The translations under genes and the position numbers were made by a program. The notes beneath the pieces were generated by a model that ran no database searches, was not told the origin of the DNA, and worked only from the letters and a program-made list of their open reading frames with translations. A stretch of DNA of 64,000 bases from Candidimonas sp. SYP-B2681 (GTDB lineage Bacteria; Pseudomonadota; Gammaproteobacteria; Burkholderiales; Burkholderiaceae_B), in NCBI RefSeq assembly GCF_003971065.1, contig NZ_RYDV01000007.1:62001-126000 (forward strand), given 5' to 3'. Position 1 is the stretch's first letter, and each line of letters begins with the position of its first letter. Positions 36,641 through 46,669 of this stretch are shown here, in pieces.

Positions 36641-37564
36641 ATGGAGACTCTATATATTACTCATCCCGCATGCCGTCTGCATGAAATGGGAAACTGGCAT
36701 CCAGAAAGTTCACAGAGGCTTGATGCCATCAATGATCAGTTGCTCGCCAGCGGCCTGATGCCTTGCCTTGTGCATGAGCAGGCGGTTCCCGCTACCGAAA
36801 TCGATATCCTCAGGGTACATACGCCAGAATACCTGGCTTATTTGCGCAGTAAGCTGCCGAAGACGGGCTATTTTGCCATTGATCCCGATACGCTAATGAA
36901 TCCGTATACGCTTGAAGCAGCGTGGGCCGCGGCCGGCGCAGGGATTACTGCGGTGGATGCGGTAATGAAAAAAAAGGCGCGGACTGCTTTTTGTTCAGTG
37001 CGGCCCCCGGGCCACCATGCGCGGCCAGCGGCTGCGATGGGATTTTGTTTTTTCAACAATATTGCGGTGGCGGCGGCTTATGCGCTCGAAAAATATGCCT
37101 TGAATAAAATTGCGATTATCGATTTTGATGTTCATCACGGTAATGGCACTGAAGAAATTTTTTCGAACGATGCCCGCATATTAATGTGCAGTTTTTTTCA
37201 ACACCCCTTGTTTCCGAATGTTTGCCAGGACGCGCCTGCTGAAAACATGGTAAATATACCTGTTGACGCCTACACCAAGGGCGACACAATTCGGCAGATA
37301 CTAAGTGATATCTGGATGCCCAGGCTCGAGGCATTCGCGCCCGAGCTTATATTGATATCGGCCGGTTTTGACGCTCACCGCGAGGACGACATGGCTCAGC
37401 TGGGTATGGTCGAATCGGACTACGCCTGGATCACTGAGCGAATTATGGATCTGGCAGAGCGAACGGCTCAGGGCAGGGTGGTCAGCTTCCTTGAGGGTGG
37501 GTACAACTTGTCAGCTTTAGGGCGTAGCGTAGTTGCCCACGTGAAGGCGCTGGCAGCGTTGTAG
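36641..37564 (+). CDS. histone-deacetylase-family (AcuC/APAH-like) amidohydrolase
   Basis: A 307-residue zinc-dependent deacylase of the arginase/deacetylase fold. Start LYITHPACRLHEMGNWHPES; catalytic His pair in RPPGHHARPAAAMGFCFFNN; zinc ligands in IIDFDVHHGNGTEEIF and ISAGFDAHREDDMA; and FLEGGYNLSALG at the end. Physiological substrate (acetyl-lysine, acetylpolyamine or other) cannot be told. The ATG at 36641 has no ribosome site and lies 10 bases from the divergent mltB ATG, so its promoter must lie inside mltB. Confidence 0.9.
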   Translation: METLYITHPACRLHEMGNWHPESSQRLDAINDQLLASGLMPCLVHEQAVPATEIDILRVHTPEYLAYLRSKLPKTGYFAIDPDTLMNPYTLEAAWAAAGAGITAVDAVMKKKARTAFCSVRPPGHHARPAAAMGFCFFNNIAVAAAYALEKYALNKIAIIDFDVHHGNGTEEIFSNDARILMCSFFQHPLFPNVCQDAPAENMVNIPVDAYTKGDTIRQILSDIWMPRLEAFAPELILISAGFDAHREDDMAQLGMVESDYAWITERIMDLAERTAQGRVVSFLEGGYNLSALGRSVVAHVKALAAL

Positions 37565-37687
37565 AATAAGAAGGTTTAGTTAAATTTCTTGCCTGGTGGC
37601 CCGGGCGATAGGCGCCAATGTGTGCGAGATCGTCCGCTTTGCGACGCCAGGTCGCTGCAGTTTTTTTTAACCATTGGAGAATGCTCG

Positions 37688-38437
37688 ATGAAGGTATTAG
37701 TACCCGTCAAGCGTGTCGTAGATTACAACGTCAAAGTGCGTGTGAAATCCGATCAGAGCGGTGTGGACATCGCCAACGTCAAAATGTCCATGAACCCCTT
37801 CGACGAAATAGCTATTGAAGAAGCCACCCGTCTAAAAGAAAAGGGTGTGGCCACGGAAGTTATCGCCGTTTCTTGCGGTGTGGCCCAGTCGCAGGAAACC
37901 TTGCGTACGGCCATGGCAATCGGTGCCGATCGTGCTGCCTTGGTGCAGACCGATGTCGAGCTTCAGCCTTTGGCCGTTGCCAAGCTGCTGAAAGCGCTGG
38001 TCGACAAAGAACAACCTCAACTGGTCATTCTGGGCAAGCAAGCCATCGACGACGATGCCAATCAAACGGGCCAGATGCTGGCCGCCTTGCTGGATTGGCC
38101 ACAAGCCACGTTTGCCAGCAAGGTCGAGGTCTCGGGCGACTCCGTAACGGTCACCCGTGAAGTCGACGGCGGGCTCGAAACGTTGTCACTCAAGTTGCCG
38201 GCCATTATCACCACCGACTTGCGTCTGAACGAGCCGCGGTATGTCACGCTGCCCAATATCATGAAGGCCAAGAAAAAGCCGCTGGAAGTCGTCACGCCAG
38301 AAGAGCTGGGCGTAGACGTGGCGCCGCGCTTGAAGACCTTGAAGGTTTCCGAGCCGCCGGCACGCTCGGCTGGCATTATCGTGCCCGACGTGGCCACGCT
38401 GGTCGAAAAATTAAAGAACGAAGCAAAGGTGGTTTAA
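37688..38437 (+). CDS. etfB: electron transfer flavoprotein subunit beta
   Basis: A 249-residue subunit of ETF, which takes electrons from acyl-CoA dehydrogenases to ETF:ubiquinone oxidoreductase. [20 protein letters not shown] is the classical start; [19 protein letters not shown] and the AMP-binding region [19 protein letters not shown] follow. I chose the ATG at 37688 behind TTGGAGAATGCTCG; the frame is open further upstream without homology. etfA follows directly. Confidence 0.97.
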   Translation: MKVLVPVKRVVDYNVKVRVKSDQSGVDIANVKMSMNPFDEIAIEEATRLKEKGVATEVIAVSCGVAQSQETLRTAMAIGADRAALVQTDVELQPLAVAKLLKALVDKEQPQLVILGKQAIDDDANQTGQMLAALLDWPQATFASKVEVSGDSVTVTREVDGGLETLSLKLPAIITTDLRLNEPRYVTLPNIMKAKKKPLEVVTPEELGVDVAPRLKTLKVSEPPARSAGIIVPDVATLVEKLKNEAKVV

Positions 38438-39367
38438 ATGACGATTCTCGTAATTGCAGAACACGACAACGCGCACCTGAAGGGCGCTAGCCTGAACGCG
38501 ATTGCCGCGGCCTCCAAGTTGGGCAGCGATATTCATGTGCTGGTGGCAGGCAATGGCGCACAGGCCGTGGCCGATCAGGCGGCGCAGGCCGCTGGCGTGA
38601 CCAAGGTTCTGCTGGCCGACGGGCCTGCTCTGGCAGAAGGCCTGGCCGAAAACGTGGCAGCCCAAGTATTGGCGCTTGCCCCCGCGTACAGCCACATCTT
38701 GTTTGCCGCCACAGCAGCAGGCAAGAACGTGGCGCCGCGCGTCGCCGCCAAGCTTGATGTGGCGCAGATCTCCGATATCCTGTCGGTGGAATCGCCCGAT
38801 ACCTTTACGCGCCCCATTTATGCCGGCAACGCCATTGCTACCGTGCAATCGTCCGATGCAACCAAGGTCATCACGGTGCGTACGACCGCATTCGATGGCG
38901 TGGCGGCCAATGGCGGTACTGCTACGGTGGAAGCCGTCCAGGTGGTGGCCGATTCAGGCAAATCGTCCTTTGTGGGCCGCGAAGTGGCCAAAAGTGATCG
39001 TCCTGAGCTCGCCGGTGCGGCCATTGTCGTGTCCGGGGGTCGCGGTCTGGGCAGCGCCGACAATTTCAAGATTCTCGGTCCCCTGGCTGATAAGCTTGGC
39101 GCGGCGCTAGGTGCTTCGCGCGCGGCGGTCGATGCCGGTTATGCCCCCAACGATTGGCAGGTGGGTCAAACGGGTAAGATCGTGGCGCCGCAGCTGTACG
39201 TCGCAGTGGGTATTTCAGGTGCGATTCAGCACCTGGCGGGCATGAAAGACTCGAAAGTCATCGTGGCCATCAACAAGGATGCCGAGGCGCCGATTTTTGG
39301 CGTCGCCGACTATGGCCTTGTTGCCGATCTGTTCACAGCCGTTCCCGAGCTGGTCCAGGCTTTGTAG
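38438..39367 (+). CDS. etfA: electron transfer flavoprotein subunit alpha
   Basis: A 309-residue FAD-binding subunit of ETF. The C-terminal FAD domain shows [55 protein letters not shown] and [20 protein letters not shown]. The start codon follows the etfB stop directly. Terminator at 39385-39419; the acyl-CoA dehydrogenase behind it is the likely electron donor. Confidence 0.97.
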   Translation: MTILVIAEHDNAHLKGASLNAIAAASKLGSDIHVLVAGNGAQAVADQAAQAAGVTKVLLADGPALAEGLAENVAAQVLALAPAYSHILFAATAAGKNVAPRVAAKLDVAQISDILSVESPDTFTRPIYAGNAIATVQSSDATKVITVRTTAFDGVAANGGTATVEAVQVVADSGKSSFVGREVAKSDRPELAGAAIVVSGGRGLGSADNFKILGPLADKLGAALGASRAAVDAGYAPNDWQVGQTGKIVAPQLYVAVGISGAIQHLAGMKDSKVIVAINKDAEAPIFGVADYGLVADLFTAVPELVQAL

Positions 39368-39384
39368 TAAAGCGAAGCATCATT

Positions 39385-39420
39385 AAAAACCTGTAGACTT
39401 GACGTTTACAGGTTTTTTTT
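39385..39420 (+). terminator. terminator after etfBA
   Basis: AAAACCTGTA, 11-base loop, TACAGGTTTT with eight T in a row, 18 bases behind the etfA stop. Symmetric enough to work in both directions. Confidence 0.85.
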
Positions 39421-39502
39421 ATATGGCAGCCAAGAAATAGAACTCAAACCGGCTGTTCCTGTACACATGCGTTCATGTCTTGCTTAGACACCAGGAGGGT
39501 AT

Positions 39503-41326
39503 ATGAGCTACCGCGCACCAACCGAAGATATTCGTTTCGTCCTTAACGAGCTTGCCGACCTGGATGGCGTCTTGGCGCTGCCCGGGTTTGAAGAAGTCTC
39601 CGGCGACCTGGTCGATGCAGTGCTCGACGAAAATGCGCGATTCGTCGAGCAGGAAATTGCCCCATTGAACCGTACAGGTGATATAACGCCGGCAAAATGG
39701 GCGGACGGCGTCGTTACGACCTCTCCCGGGTTCAAAAAGGCGTTCAATGAATTTGCGCAGGGTGGCTGGCAGGGATTGCTGCATGAACAGGAATGGGGCG
39801 GCCAGGGATTACCTAAGCTCGTCGGTGCGCCTGTCAGTGAAAACATGAACGCCGCCAACTTGGCATTTTCGTTGTGCCCTTTACTGACTGACGGGGTTAT
39901 CGAAGCGTTAACGGCCGTGGGCACCAAAGAGCAGCAGGCACTGTACATTCCGCCCATGCTGCAGGGGCGCTGGACGGGCACCATGAATCTCACCGAGCCA
40001 CAAGCAGGTTCGGATCTCGCCCTGGTTGCCACCAAAGCGGTGAAGCAGGACGACGGAACTTACCGACTTTCTGGGCAAAAGATTTTTATCACCTATGGTG
40101 AGCACGATCTGGCGGAAAATATCGTGCACCTCGTCTTGGCACGTACGCCAGACGCACCCAAAGGCGTCAAAGGTATTTCACTGTTTATCGTCCCCAAATT
40201 CCTGGTTAATAGTGATGCTGGCCTGGGAGCGCGCAACGATGTCTGGTGTGCATCCTTGGAGCATAAATTAGGCATTCATGGCAGCCCGACTGCCGTGTTG
40301 CTATATGGATCGGGCAAAGGCGACGTGGGGTCAGGTGCAATTGGATATCTCGTCGGAGAAGAAAACCGGGGGCTCGAGTATATGTTCATCATGATGAACG
40401 CCGCGCGCTACGCGGTAGGTGTCCAGGGTATCGCGATATCCGAGCGTGCCTTGCAACATGCCACCGCCTACGCCAATGACCGTTTACAGGGCCAGGCGCT
40501 TGAGGGCTCCAAGGGTCCCGTGGCGATCGCAAATCACCCCGATGTACAACGTATGCTGCTTACCATGAGATCGCTTACCGAGGGTGCGCGAGCGGTCGCT
40601 TATGTGGCCGCCGCCGCGTGCGATAAGTCACGCCGTGATCCCGATTCTGGGGTACGTGCCCGTAACAAGGCCATTTACGAATATCTGGTGCCCATCGTCA
40701 AGGGATTTGCCACGGAATCCTCAGTTGAAATTGCTTCTCTAGGTGTGCAGATTCATGGCGGAATGGGCTACATCGAAGAAACCGGGGCCGCTCAGTATTA
40801 TCGCGATGCCCGTATATTGCCTATTTATGAGGGCACGACGGCAATTCAGGCTAACGATTTCATAGGCCGTAAGATTTTGCGTGACGGCGGCGCAGTGGCC
40901 AGGGCTTTGTCCGCAGAGATACGGTCAACGGTTGCCGAGCTCGAAGAGGCCGCGGCCGGCGAGGGGCCTGACACTGACGGCTTGGCACTTATTGCCCGCC
41001 GCCTGTTGGCCGCGGTCGGCGCGTACGACAATGCATGCAGCTTTATTCTGAAAAATGCGCAGGAGGGCTTGCGCGCGGTTTTTCTGGGCAGTGTGCCTTT
41101 CATGATGCTGGCGGGTGTCGTCAATGCTGGATGGCAATTGGCTCGCGCTGCCTTGATCTGCAGCCATCGCTCAAAGGCAGGAACCGGCTCGAGCTTCTAC
41201 ACTCGCAAGTTCGCAACCAGTGTTTTTTTCGCGGCGCATATCCTACCGCGGGCAGAATCCCTGTCCCATGCCGTGCTTGAAGGCAGTGTGACGATCCGAT
41301 ACATGAACGCTGCAACGGAGTCATAA
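39503..41326 (+). CDS. long-form acyl-CoA dehydrogenase (DmdC-like)
   Basis: A 607-residue flavoprotein with an extra N-terminal helix (SYRAPTEDIRFVLNELADLD) and an extra C-terminal domain, the layout of the 600-residue dehydrogenases that include 3-methylmercaptopropionyl-CoA dehydrogenase DmdC. Core motifs: TGTMNLTEPQAGSDLALVAT, KIFITYGEHDLAENIVHLVL, IQIHGGMGYIEETGAAQYYRD-type segment and ILPIYEGTTAIQANDFIGRK, where Glu in YEGT is the expected catalytic base. GGAGGGTAT precedes the ATG. Chain length specificity is unknown; it is the probable partner of the etfBA genes just upstream. Confidence 0.92.
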   Translation: MSYRAPTEDIRFVLNELADLDGVLALPGFEEVSGDLVDAVLDENARFVEQEIAPLNRTGDITPAKWADGVVTTSPGFKKAFNEFAQGGWQGLLHEQEWGGQGLPKLVGAPVSENMNAANLAFSLCPLLTDGVIEALTAVGTKEQQALYIPPMLQGRWTGTMNLTEPQAGSDLALVATKAVKQDDGTYRLSGQKIFITYGEHDLAENIVHLVLARTPDAPKGVKGISLFIVPKFLVNSDAGLGARNDVWCASLEHKLGIHGSPTAVLLYGSGKGDVGSGAIGYLVGEENRGLEYMFIMMNAARYAVGVQGIAISERALQHATAYANDRLQGQALEGSKGPVAIANHPDVQRMLLTMRSLTEGARAVAYVAAAACDKSRRDPDSGVRARNKAIYEYLVPIVKGFATESSVEIASLGVQIHGGMGYIEETGAAQYYRDARILPIYEGTTAIQANDFIGRKILRDGGAVARALSAEIRSTVAELEEAAAGEGPDTDGLALIARRLLAAVGAYDNACSFILKNAQEGLRAVFLGSVPFMMLAGVVNAGWQLARAALICSHRSKAGTGSSFYTRKFATSVFFAAHILPRAESLSHAVLEGSVTIRYMNAATES

Positions 41327-41419
41327 GCATATAGCTAACGGTTATTTCCTTTGGTATTTTAATGCTGCCAAAATATAAAGCGTACCCTTTACTTTTGTTC
41401 TATGACCAAGAGAGACACC

Positions 41420-42061
41420 ATGACGACTTTACGTTTGGGCGATACCGCCCCTGATTTCGAACAAAATTCCTCCATCGGCAAAATCCGCTTCTATGACTAC
41501 CTTGGCGACAGCTGGGGTGTGCTGTTTTCGCATCCTGCCGACTTTACTCCTGTCTGCACGACTGAACTTGGTTACACAGCTATCGTGTCAGGCGAGTTCG
41601 CCAAGCGCAATGTCAAAGTGCTTGCCGTTTCGGTTGACGATGCTGAATCACACAAGAAGTGGATCGAAGATATCAACGAGACACAGAACACTCGTGTTAA
41701 TTTCCCGATTTTGGCCGACGACGACCGTAAGGTATCGACGCTGTATGACATGATTCACCCCAATGCTAGTACGACTGCTACGGTTCGCTCGGTATTTATT
41801 ATCGATCCGGCTAAAAAGGTCCGTCTGACATTGACCTATCCTGCCAGCACCGGCCGAAATTTTAACGAGATCCTGCGCGTCATCGACTCGTTGCAGCTAA
41901 CCGACAGCCATAGTGTGGCCACTCCGGTGAACTGGGAGGATGGCGACGACGTAATTATTGTTCCGTCGCTGAAAGATGAAGCCGTCCTCAAGGAAAAATT
42001 CCCGAAGGGCTATAAGGCAGTGCGCCCCTACCTGCGTATTACCCCACAGCCCAACAAATAA
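41420..42061 (+). CDS. 1-Cys peroxiredoxin (Prx6 type)
   Basis: A 213-residue peroxidase reducing H2O2 and alkyl hydroperoxides. The peroxidatic Cys46 is in HPADFTPVCTTELGY; the conserved Arg is in TGRNFNEILRVIDSLQL. The long C-terminal arm (PVNWEDGDDVIIVPSLKDE, FPKGYKAVRPYLRI) and lack of a resolving Cys place it in the Prx6 group. I prefer the ATG at 41420 (GAGAGACACC upstream) to the one at 41402. A UUCG-capped terminator follows. Confidence 0.94.
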   Translation: MTTLRLGDTAPDFEQNSSIGKIRFYDYLGDSWGVLFSHPADFTPVCTTELGYTAIVSGEFAKRNVKVLAVSVDDAESHKKWIEDINETQNTRVNFPILADDDRKVSTLYDMIHPNASTTATVRSVFIIDPAKKVRLTLTYPASTGRNFNEILRVIDSLQLTDSHSVATPVNWEDGDDVIIVPSLKDEAVLKEKFPKGYKAVRPYLRITPQPNK

Positions 42062-42075
42062 GTAGCTGCTGGATC

Positions 42076-42103
42076 AAAAAACCCATCTTCGGATGGGTTT
42101 TTT
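42076..42103 (+). terminator. terminator after the peroxiredoxin gene
   Basis: AAAAAACCCATC TTCG GATGGGTTTTTT: perfect stem, stable TTCG tetraloop, T run, 15 bases behind the stop. Confidence 0.95.
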
Positions 42104-42334
42104 ATTTTCCGATGGAACAGTGGAGCCGCCAGCGATGCGGCCTTTCAGTCGCCGAGGTGTGGCTTTTACAGGACATATGCCGAAAATAGCGCTTGCGCAA
42201 AGTACTGTTGTTTTATACAGTTGAGCCTTAATAAATTGCTGTGTATTTAAACAGTATTCATTCGGCGCCCATGCCAGCATTTCGCATATACGTTTGGCAC
42301 GCCGCGTCCACACTGCAGACAACGGAGACTTATC

Positions 42335-42511
42335 ATGCCAGCTTATCAAGCCAAAAAAACGCAGTCCAAAAGGCCATCTTCATCGCCAGCCCGTCCTGGC
42401 CGCCTGCCCAAGCTATCGCGCGGCGCCATGGTGACCGATGTCTGTCTCGTAGCGGTGTGGGGCGCGACCATACCTGGTTTAATGTGGTTGGGCGCAGCAG
42501 GAGGCTTTTAA
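42335..42511 (+). CDS. 58-residue single-helix membrane protein upstream of rplS
   Basis: A small gene with GGAG seven bases before the ATG. The N-terminal 30 residues are basic and Ser/Pro-rich (MPAYQAKKTQSKRPSSSPAR), then comes one hydrophobic helix from VTDVCLVAVWGATIPGLMWL to GAAGGF at the end. It lies between the peroxiredoxin terminator and rplS. I recognise no family; a positively charged tail inside the cell is expected by the positive-inside rule. The 270 bases before it contain no other gene. Confidence 0.68.
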   Translation: MPAYQAKKTQSKRPSSSPARPGRLPKLSRGAMVTDVCLVAVWGATIPGLMWLGAAGGF

Positions 42512-42652
42512 AAGTCCTTATTTGCTTGTACAATACTTGGCTTTGCTAACTCATCCTCTGTCGGGGCGCGCATTAACTATAAATGCGCACAAAAATGCAT
42601 TGTCATGCATCGAACATCCGGCCCGTATCATGATGAAATCAGGAGCTTTACC

Positions 42653-43039
42653 GTGAATTTAATCGAAACTATCGAACAAGAAGAAATTGCGCGCCTTACA
42701 GGTGGCGTAGCGAAGCCTTCGTTTGGCCCAGGCGACACCGTTATCGTCAACGTCAACGTGGTTGAAGGCGCTCGCAAACGGGTTCAGGCCTACGAAGGCG
42801 TCGTTATTGGCCGCCGCAACCGTGGTTTGAACTCTTCTTTCATCGTTCGCAAGATCTCTTCGGGCGAAGCCGTAGAACGTACGTTCCAGCTATATTCCCC
42901 GCAAATCGCCAGTATCGAAGTTAAACGCCGTGGCGATGTACGCCGTGCTAAACTTTATTACTTGCGTAGCCGTTCGGGTAAAGCTGCTCGCATTAAAGAA
43001 AAGCTGGTTCGCAACCCAAAGAAAGCAGCCGCTAAATAA
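42653..43039 (+). CDS. rplS: 50S ribosomal protein L19
   Basis: A 128-residue protein of the large subunit near the 30S interface. GTG at 42653 behind CAGGAGCTTTACC gives [67 protein letters not shown] and [18 protein letters not shown] are all canonical. Frames reading further upstream are not part of L19. The usual partners rpsP-rimM-trmD are not upstream; a small membrane gene is there instead. Confidence 0.98.
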   Translation: MNLIETIEQEEIARLTGGVAKPSFGPGDTVIVNVNVVEGARKRVQAYEGVVIGRRNRGLNSSFIVRKISSGEAVERTFQLYSPQIASIEVKRRGDVRRAKLYYLRSRSGKAARIKEKLVRNPKKAAAK

Positions 43040-43063
43040 GCAGCATGTTTTCGGTTTAAACCA

Positions 43064-43093
43064 GCAAAGGCACCCAAGTGGTGCCTTTGCTTT
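43064..43093 (+). terminator. terminator of rplS touching the nudL start
   Basis: 11-bp perfect stem GCAAAGGCACC / GGTGCCTTTGC, five-base loop, then TTT. The next base opens the ATG of the Nudix gene. Confidence 0.8.
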
Positions 43094-43843
43094 ATGAGTT
43101 TTATGTCGCAAAGCATTCGTCCTCCTCGACACAGGCAAGCCGTAGTACCGGGTTTCGATCCCCTGGAACAGCCTGTTGTCCCGACCGAAGCACTGCCACC
43201 TCTCTTAACGTCTTCCACAGAACTTGGCTTTATCTGTTCGGCATTTTCTCGTCCGGTCGAATGGCAGGTAGAACCCGTATTTCGCGATTCTTTTCAGGCC
43301 GAGTATCGCCATCAAGATGGCGTGACCCAGGCTGCAGTCTTGTTTCCTCTGGTAGAGCGTCCGGCAGGCTTGCACGTACTTTTTACGCGTCGCGCCTCCC
43401 ATTTGTACAACCATGCCGGACAAATCAGCTTTCCGGGCGGACGCATCGAGGTCTTTGACCACGACGCCATAGCTGCTGCTTTACGGGAAACCAACGAAGA
43501 AATTGGTGTTCCGCCGGAATTCATTCGATTGATTGGTACGCAGCCTGCTTACCTTACCTCTACGAGATTCACCATGACGCCGATCATAGGGGTAATTCGT
43601 CCCGGTTTTACAATAAACGCCGATCCCACCGAAGTGGCCGAGGTTTTTGAAGTGCCTTTGGCGGTATTGATGGATACCAGCCGACACCGCTTACATCGGG
43701 CGCAATTGCCCTCCGGCGGCCATCGCCTTTATTTTTCGATAACGTGGAAATCCTACTTTATCTGGGGCGCTACCGCTGCATTGATCAGAAATTTCTATCA
43801 TTACCTTGCCGCGGCGCAGGAAAGCGCCGACTCAAGCCAATAA
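43094..43843 (+). CDS. nudL: Nudix hydrolase, CoA pyrophosphatase (NudL) type
   Basis: A 249-residue Nudix enzyme. The CoA-pyrophosphatase motif LFTRRASHLYNHAGQISFPG precedes the Nudix box GGRIEVFDHDAIAAALRET plus NEEIGV, and LASGG-like PSGGHRLYFSITWKS lies near the end. Family members split CoA into phosphopantetheine and 3',5'-ADP. The first Met (43094) abuts the rplS terminator hairpin; Met at 43103 is an alternative. Whether it is read from rplS or from its own promoter is unclear. Confidence 0.9.
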   Translation: MSFMSQSIRPPRHRQAVVPGFDPLEQPVVPTEALPPLLTSSTELGFICSAFSRPVEWQVEPVFRDSFQAEYRHQDGVTQAAVLFPLVERPAGLHVLFTRRASHLYNHAGQISFPGGRIEVFDHDAIAAALRETNEEIGVPPEFIRLIGTQPAYLTSTRFTMTPIIGVIRPGFTINADPTEVAEVFEVPLAVLMDTSRHRLHRAQLPSGGHRLYFSITWKSYFIWGATAALIRNFYHYLAAAQESADSSQ

Positions 43844-43889
43844 GCGGCTGGCTACGCTGGCCCGCGTAGCGAATTCAAGCGCCGGATTG

Positions 43890-44795
43890 CTAGTAGTGTC
43901 CCTGCGCTTCGTTTTCGGCGAGGATGCGTTTGTATAGCTCATGACGCTCGCTGGTGATGGTGCCGAGCTTGATCGCGGCCAGTACACCACAGCCGGGTTC
44001 ATGCCTATGGGTGCAGTTGTAGAATCGGCAGTGCGGAATCGCGTCCGCGAATTCGGGAAACCCCTGTTCTATTTCTGTAGCGCTCAGGTGATACAGGCCG
44101 AAAGCCTGGAATCCCGGAGAGTCAATGATATCGCCCGCATTGCCGGGCAGGTGATACAAGCGTGTGCTGGTGGTTGTGTGCTTGCCGGCGCCCAGAGCTT
44201 GCGAGTGTTCCTGGGTGTGCGCGCGGGCATCAGGCACCAATGCGTTCAATATCGTGGATTTGCCCATCCCACTTTGCCCCAGAAGCAGAGTGCAGCGGCC
44301 ACTTAACTGAGGCAGTAAGGCGGCGCTCATTTGCTCGCGGGCATGGGCGCTAAGCTCAATAATATGAACGCCAAGTGTCTTCAGGGTCGATAGCCGCTCA
44401 CGCGCGCGCCCTATGCTGTTTTCGAGATCGATTTTGTTCAAGACAATAATCGGTTCTATGCCGGCGCTCCAAGCGGCTACAAGGGCCCGTCCGATAAGGT
44501 CGTCTGACGAGACAGGTTCGGGGGCCACCACAATAAGTAGCTGATCTACATTAGCCGCGAACTGCTTGGTGCGCATATCGTCTGAGCGATACAGCAGGTT
44601 GCGGCGTTCGAGAATTCGGTCAATCGAGCCTTCGTCGGCACCCTGCGGGCTGATTACCACATGGTCGCCCACCGCGGCCCCGGCTTTTTTGCCACGCGGA
44701 AAGCATTTTCGCAAGCTGCCGTCGGAAAATTCTACTGTGTAGTGCCGCCCATGGACGGCAATAATACGCCCCTGGAGCGCGGTGGCGTCAGCCAT
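43890..44795 (-). CDS. rsgA: ribosome small subunit-dependent GTPase RsgA
   Basis: A 301-residue circularly permuted GTPase of late 30S maturation. Order seen: N-terminal OB fold (GRIIAVHGRHYTVEFSDG), G4 NKID, G1 LLGQSGMGKSTILNAL, switch GKHTTTSTRLYHL, G3 IIDSPGFQAFGL, then a zinc site C-x4-HRHEPGC in HCRFYNCTHRHEPGCGVLAA. It overlaps the upstream Ste24-type protease gene by eight bases on the same strand. Confidence 0.96.
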   Translation of the reverse strand: MADATALQGRIIAVHGRHYTVEFSDGSLRKCFPRGKKAGAAVGDHVVISPQGADEGSIDRILERRNLLYRSDDMRTKQFAANVDQLLIVVAPEPVSSDDLIGRALVAAWSAGIEPIIVLNKIDLENSIGRARERLSTLKTLGVHIIELSAHAREQMSAALLPQLSGRCTLLLGQSGMGKSTILNALVPDARAHTQEHSQALGAGKHTTTSTRLYHLPGNAGDIIDSPGFQAFGLYHLSATEIEQGFPEFADAIPHCRFYNCTHRHEPGCGVLAAIKLGTITSERHELYKRILAENEAQGHY

Positions 44796-46032
44796 GTTTT
44801 AACTTCTGTATGCGTAGCACGGCGGGAGGGTGGCTGTCGTAAAACGCCGAGTGTACCGGATCTGGCGTCAAGGTGGCGGCGTTATCGTCATAAAGCTTGA
44901 TGAGAGCCGACGTCAGGGCGTGTGGGGAGCACTGGTGGGCAGCATAATGGTCCGCCTGGAATTCGTCCCGCCGTGAAAGCCAGCTGGCAAGTGGCGTAAA
45001 CCAAAAGGTAAACACCGGAACAGCCAGAAAAAACAGTATTAGCGCCAAGGCATCGTTAGGACGCCCTAATTGGGGCACTACACCAAGTTGCACGTAGAAC
45101 CAGACTTGGGACGACAACCAGCCCAATAGCAGTACAAATACCAGGGCCAGGCTGAAGCTGATCGCCATGCGTTTGAGGATATGGTGGTGTTTGAAGTGTC
45201 CGAGCTCATGCGCAAGCACAGCCTCGACTTCGTCGACGTTCAGGCGAGCCAGCAATGTGTCGAAGAAAACAATCCGGCGGGCTTTGCCGAACCCGGTGAA
45301 GTAGGCATTGCCGTGGGCTGACCTGCGCGAACCATCCATCACGAAAAGGCCTTTCAGCGAAAATCCGCAGCGTTTCGCGAGCGCGCGTATGCGCTCTGCA
45401 ATTTCGGGGTTGTTCAGCGGCGTGAACTTATTGAAAAGCGGTGCAATAACAGTAGGAAGAAGCCACAGTATGAGTAAATTGAAGCCGACCCAGATACCCC
45501 ACGCCCACCATACCCAGTTGGCTCCTGCGTTCGCCATAATCCATAGGACACTTGCCACCAGGGGTGTGCCCAGCGCCAAGGTCAGGAGCAAAGTTTTCAA
45601 TGCGTCTTGCACAAATAATTTGGGCGTCATGCGATTGAACCCAAAGCGCGCTTCAACCTTGAATTTTTTCCATACGGAAAAGGGCAGTCCGACGACGCCC
45701 AGCAGGGCCAGTACCGAACCAATCAGGGCCAGCTGGCGCAGCATTTCGTTTTCAATCAGATTTCCCAGCTGTATATCGAGGAATTGAAGTCCGCCTAGCA
45801 GCGTGAACGCAACAAGCACGGCCGCTTCGGTCACCCGCTCGATCATTGATACCTGCATTCGGGCTACGGTGTAGTCCGCCGCGCGTTGATGGCTATGCAG
45901 TCCGATGCGATCCGCAAACTCCGACGGAACGGCTGCACGGTGTCGTTGTACGTGACGAATCTGGCGAGATGCCAGCCATAGCCGCATAAGGACTTCGGAA
46001 AGCAGGAAGACGATAAACGTGAAGGTAAACAT
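44788..46032 (-). CDS. M48 family (Ste24/CAAX-protease-like) membrane metallopeptidase
   Basis: A 414-residue integral membrane zinc protease. The active site is [17 protein letters not shown] (HExxH), and the third ligand Glu lies in [15 protein letters not shown]. About seven hydrophobic helices surround it. The N-terminal 170 residues ([39 protein letters not shown]) match the Ste24 family rather than HtpX. Bacterial members probably take part in membrane protein quality control; prenylated substrates are not expected. Operon with rsgA; divergent from orn. Confidence 0.93.
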   Translation of the reverse strand: MFTFTFIVFLLSEVLMRLWLASRQIRHVQRHRAAVPSEFADRIGLHSHQRAADYTVARMQVSMIERVTEAAVLVAFTLLGGLQFLDIQLGNLIENEMLRQLALIGSVLALLGVVGLPFSVWKKFKVEARFGFNRMTPKLFVQDALKTLLLTLALGTPLVASVLWIMANAGANWVWWAWGIWVGFNLLILWLLPTVIAPLFNKFTPLNNPEIAERIRALAKRCGFSLKGLFVMDGSRRSAHGNAYFTGFGKARRIVFFDTLLARLNVDEVEAVLAHELGHFKHHHILKRMAISFSLALVFVLLLGWLSSQVWFYVQLGVVPQLGRPNDALALILFFLAVPVFTFWFTPLASWLSRRDEFQADHYAAHQCSPHALTSALIKLYDDNAATLTPDPVHSAFYDSHPPAVLRIQKLKHG

Positions 46033-46077
46033 ATGTGGCGCCAGTGTGCGAAAATCGGTGTTTTAAGGATGGATTAT

Positions 46078-46623
46078 ATGGCGGTAAATGAACAGCGTTT
46101 AGTATGGCTAGATATGGAAATGACAGGTCTGGACCCTGAAAAAGAACGCATTATCGAGGTCGCTGTCGTGGTCACAGAGGCGGATCTTACCTTTGTCGCG
46201 GAAGGTCCAGTATTGGTTATACACCAGAGCAATGAACTGCTTGACGCCATGGACAAATGGAACCAGTCGACACATGGCAAAAGCGGTCTGATCGACAAGG
46301 TCAAGTCGTCGACGCTTACTGAAGAGCAAGCCGAAGAACAGCTGCTGGCTTTCCTGGCAGAGTATGTTCCGGCAGGGAAGTCACCTATGTGCGGCAATAC
46401 CATCGGCCAGGACCGCAGGTTTATGGTCAAGTATATGCCCCGACTCGAGGCTTTCTTTCACTATCGCAATCTTGATGTCAGCACCTTGAAAGAACTTTCC
46501 TTGCGCTGGAAACCCGAGGTGTATAAGAGCTTTGTCAAGAAAAGCCGTCACGAAGCGCTGGCTGATATTTACGAGTCCATTGAAGAACTCAAGCATTACC
46601 GCGAACATTTTATCAAGTTATAG
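46078..46623 (+). CDS. orn: oligoribonuclease
   Basis: A 181-residue DEDDh 3'-5' exonuclease that removes short RNA and linear pGpG. Motifs: [20 protein letters not shown] (DxE), [16 protein letters not shown] and [16 protein letters not shown]. The ATG at 46078 is favoured since AAGGA lies about 8 bases upstream; 46069 would add MDY. Divergent from the Ste24-type gene. Confidence 0.97.
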   Translation: MAVNEQRLVWLDMEMTGLDPEKERIIEVAVVVTEADLTFVAEGPVLVIHQSNELLDAMDKWNQSTHGKSGLIDKVKSSTLTEEQAEEQLLAFLAEYVPAGKSPMCGNTIGQDRRFMVKYMPRLEAFFHYRNLDVSTLKELSLRWKPEVYKSFVKKSRHEALADIYESIEELKHYREHFIKL

Positions 46624-46669
46624 CGGCTGAACATGGCGGCTTAGTCGTCGCCAGTTCCCCCTGGCGCCG

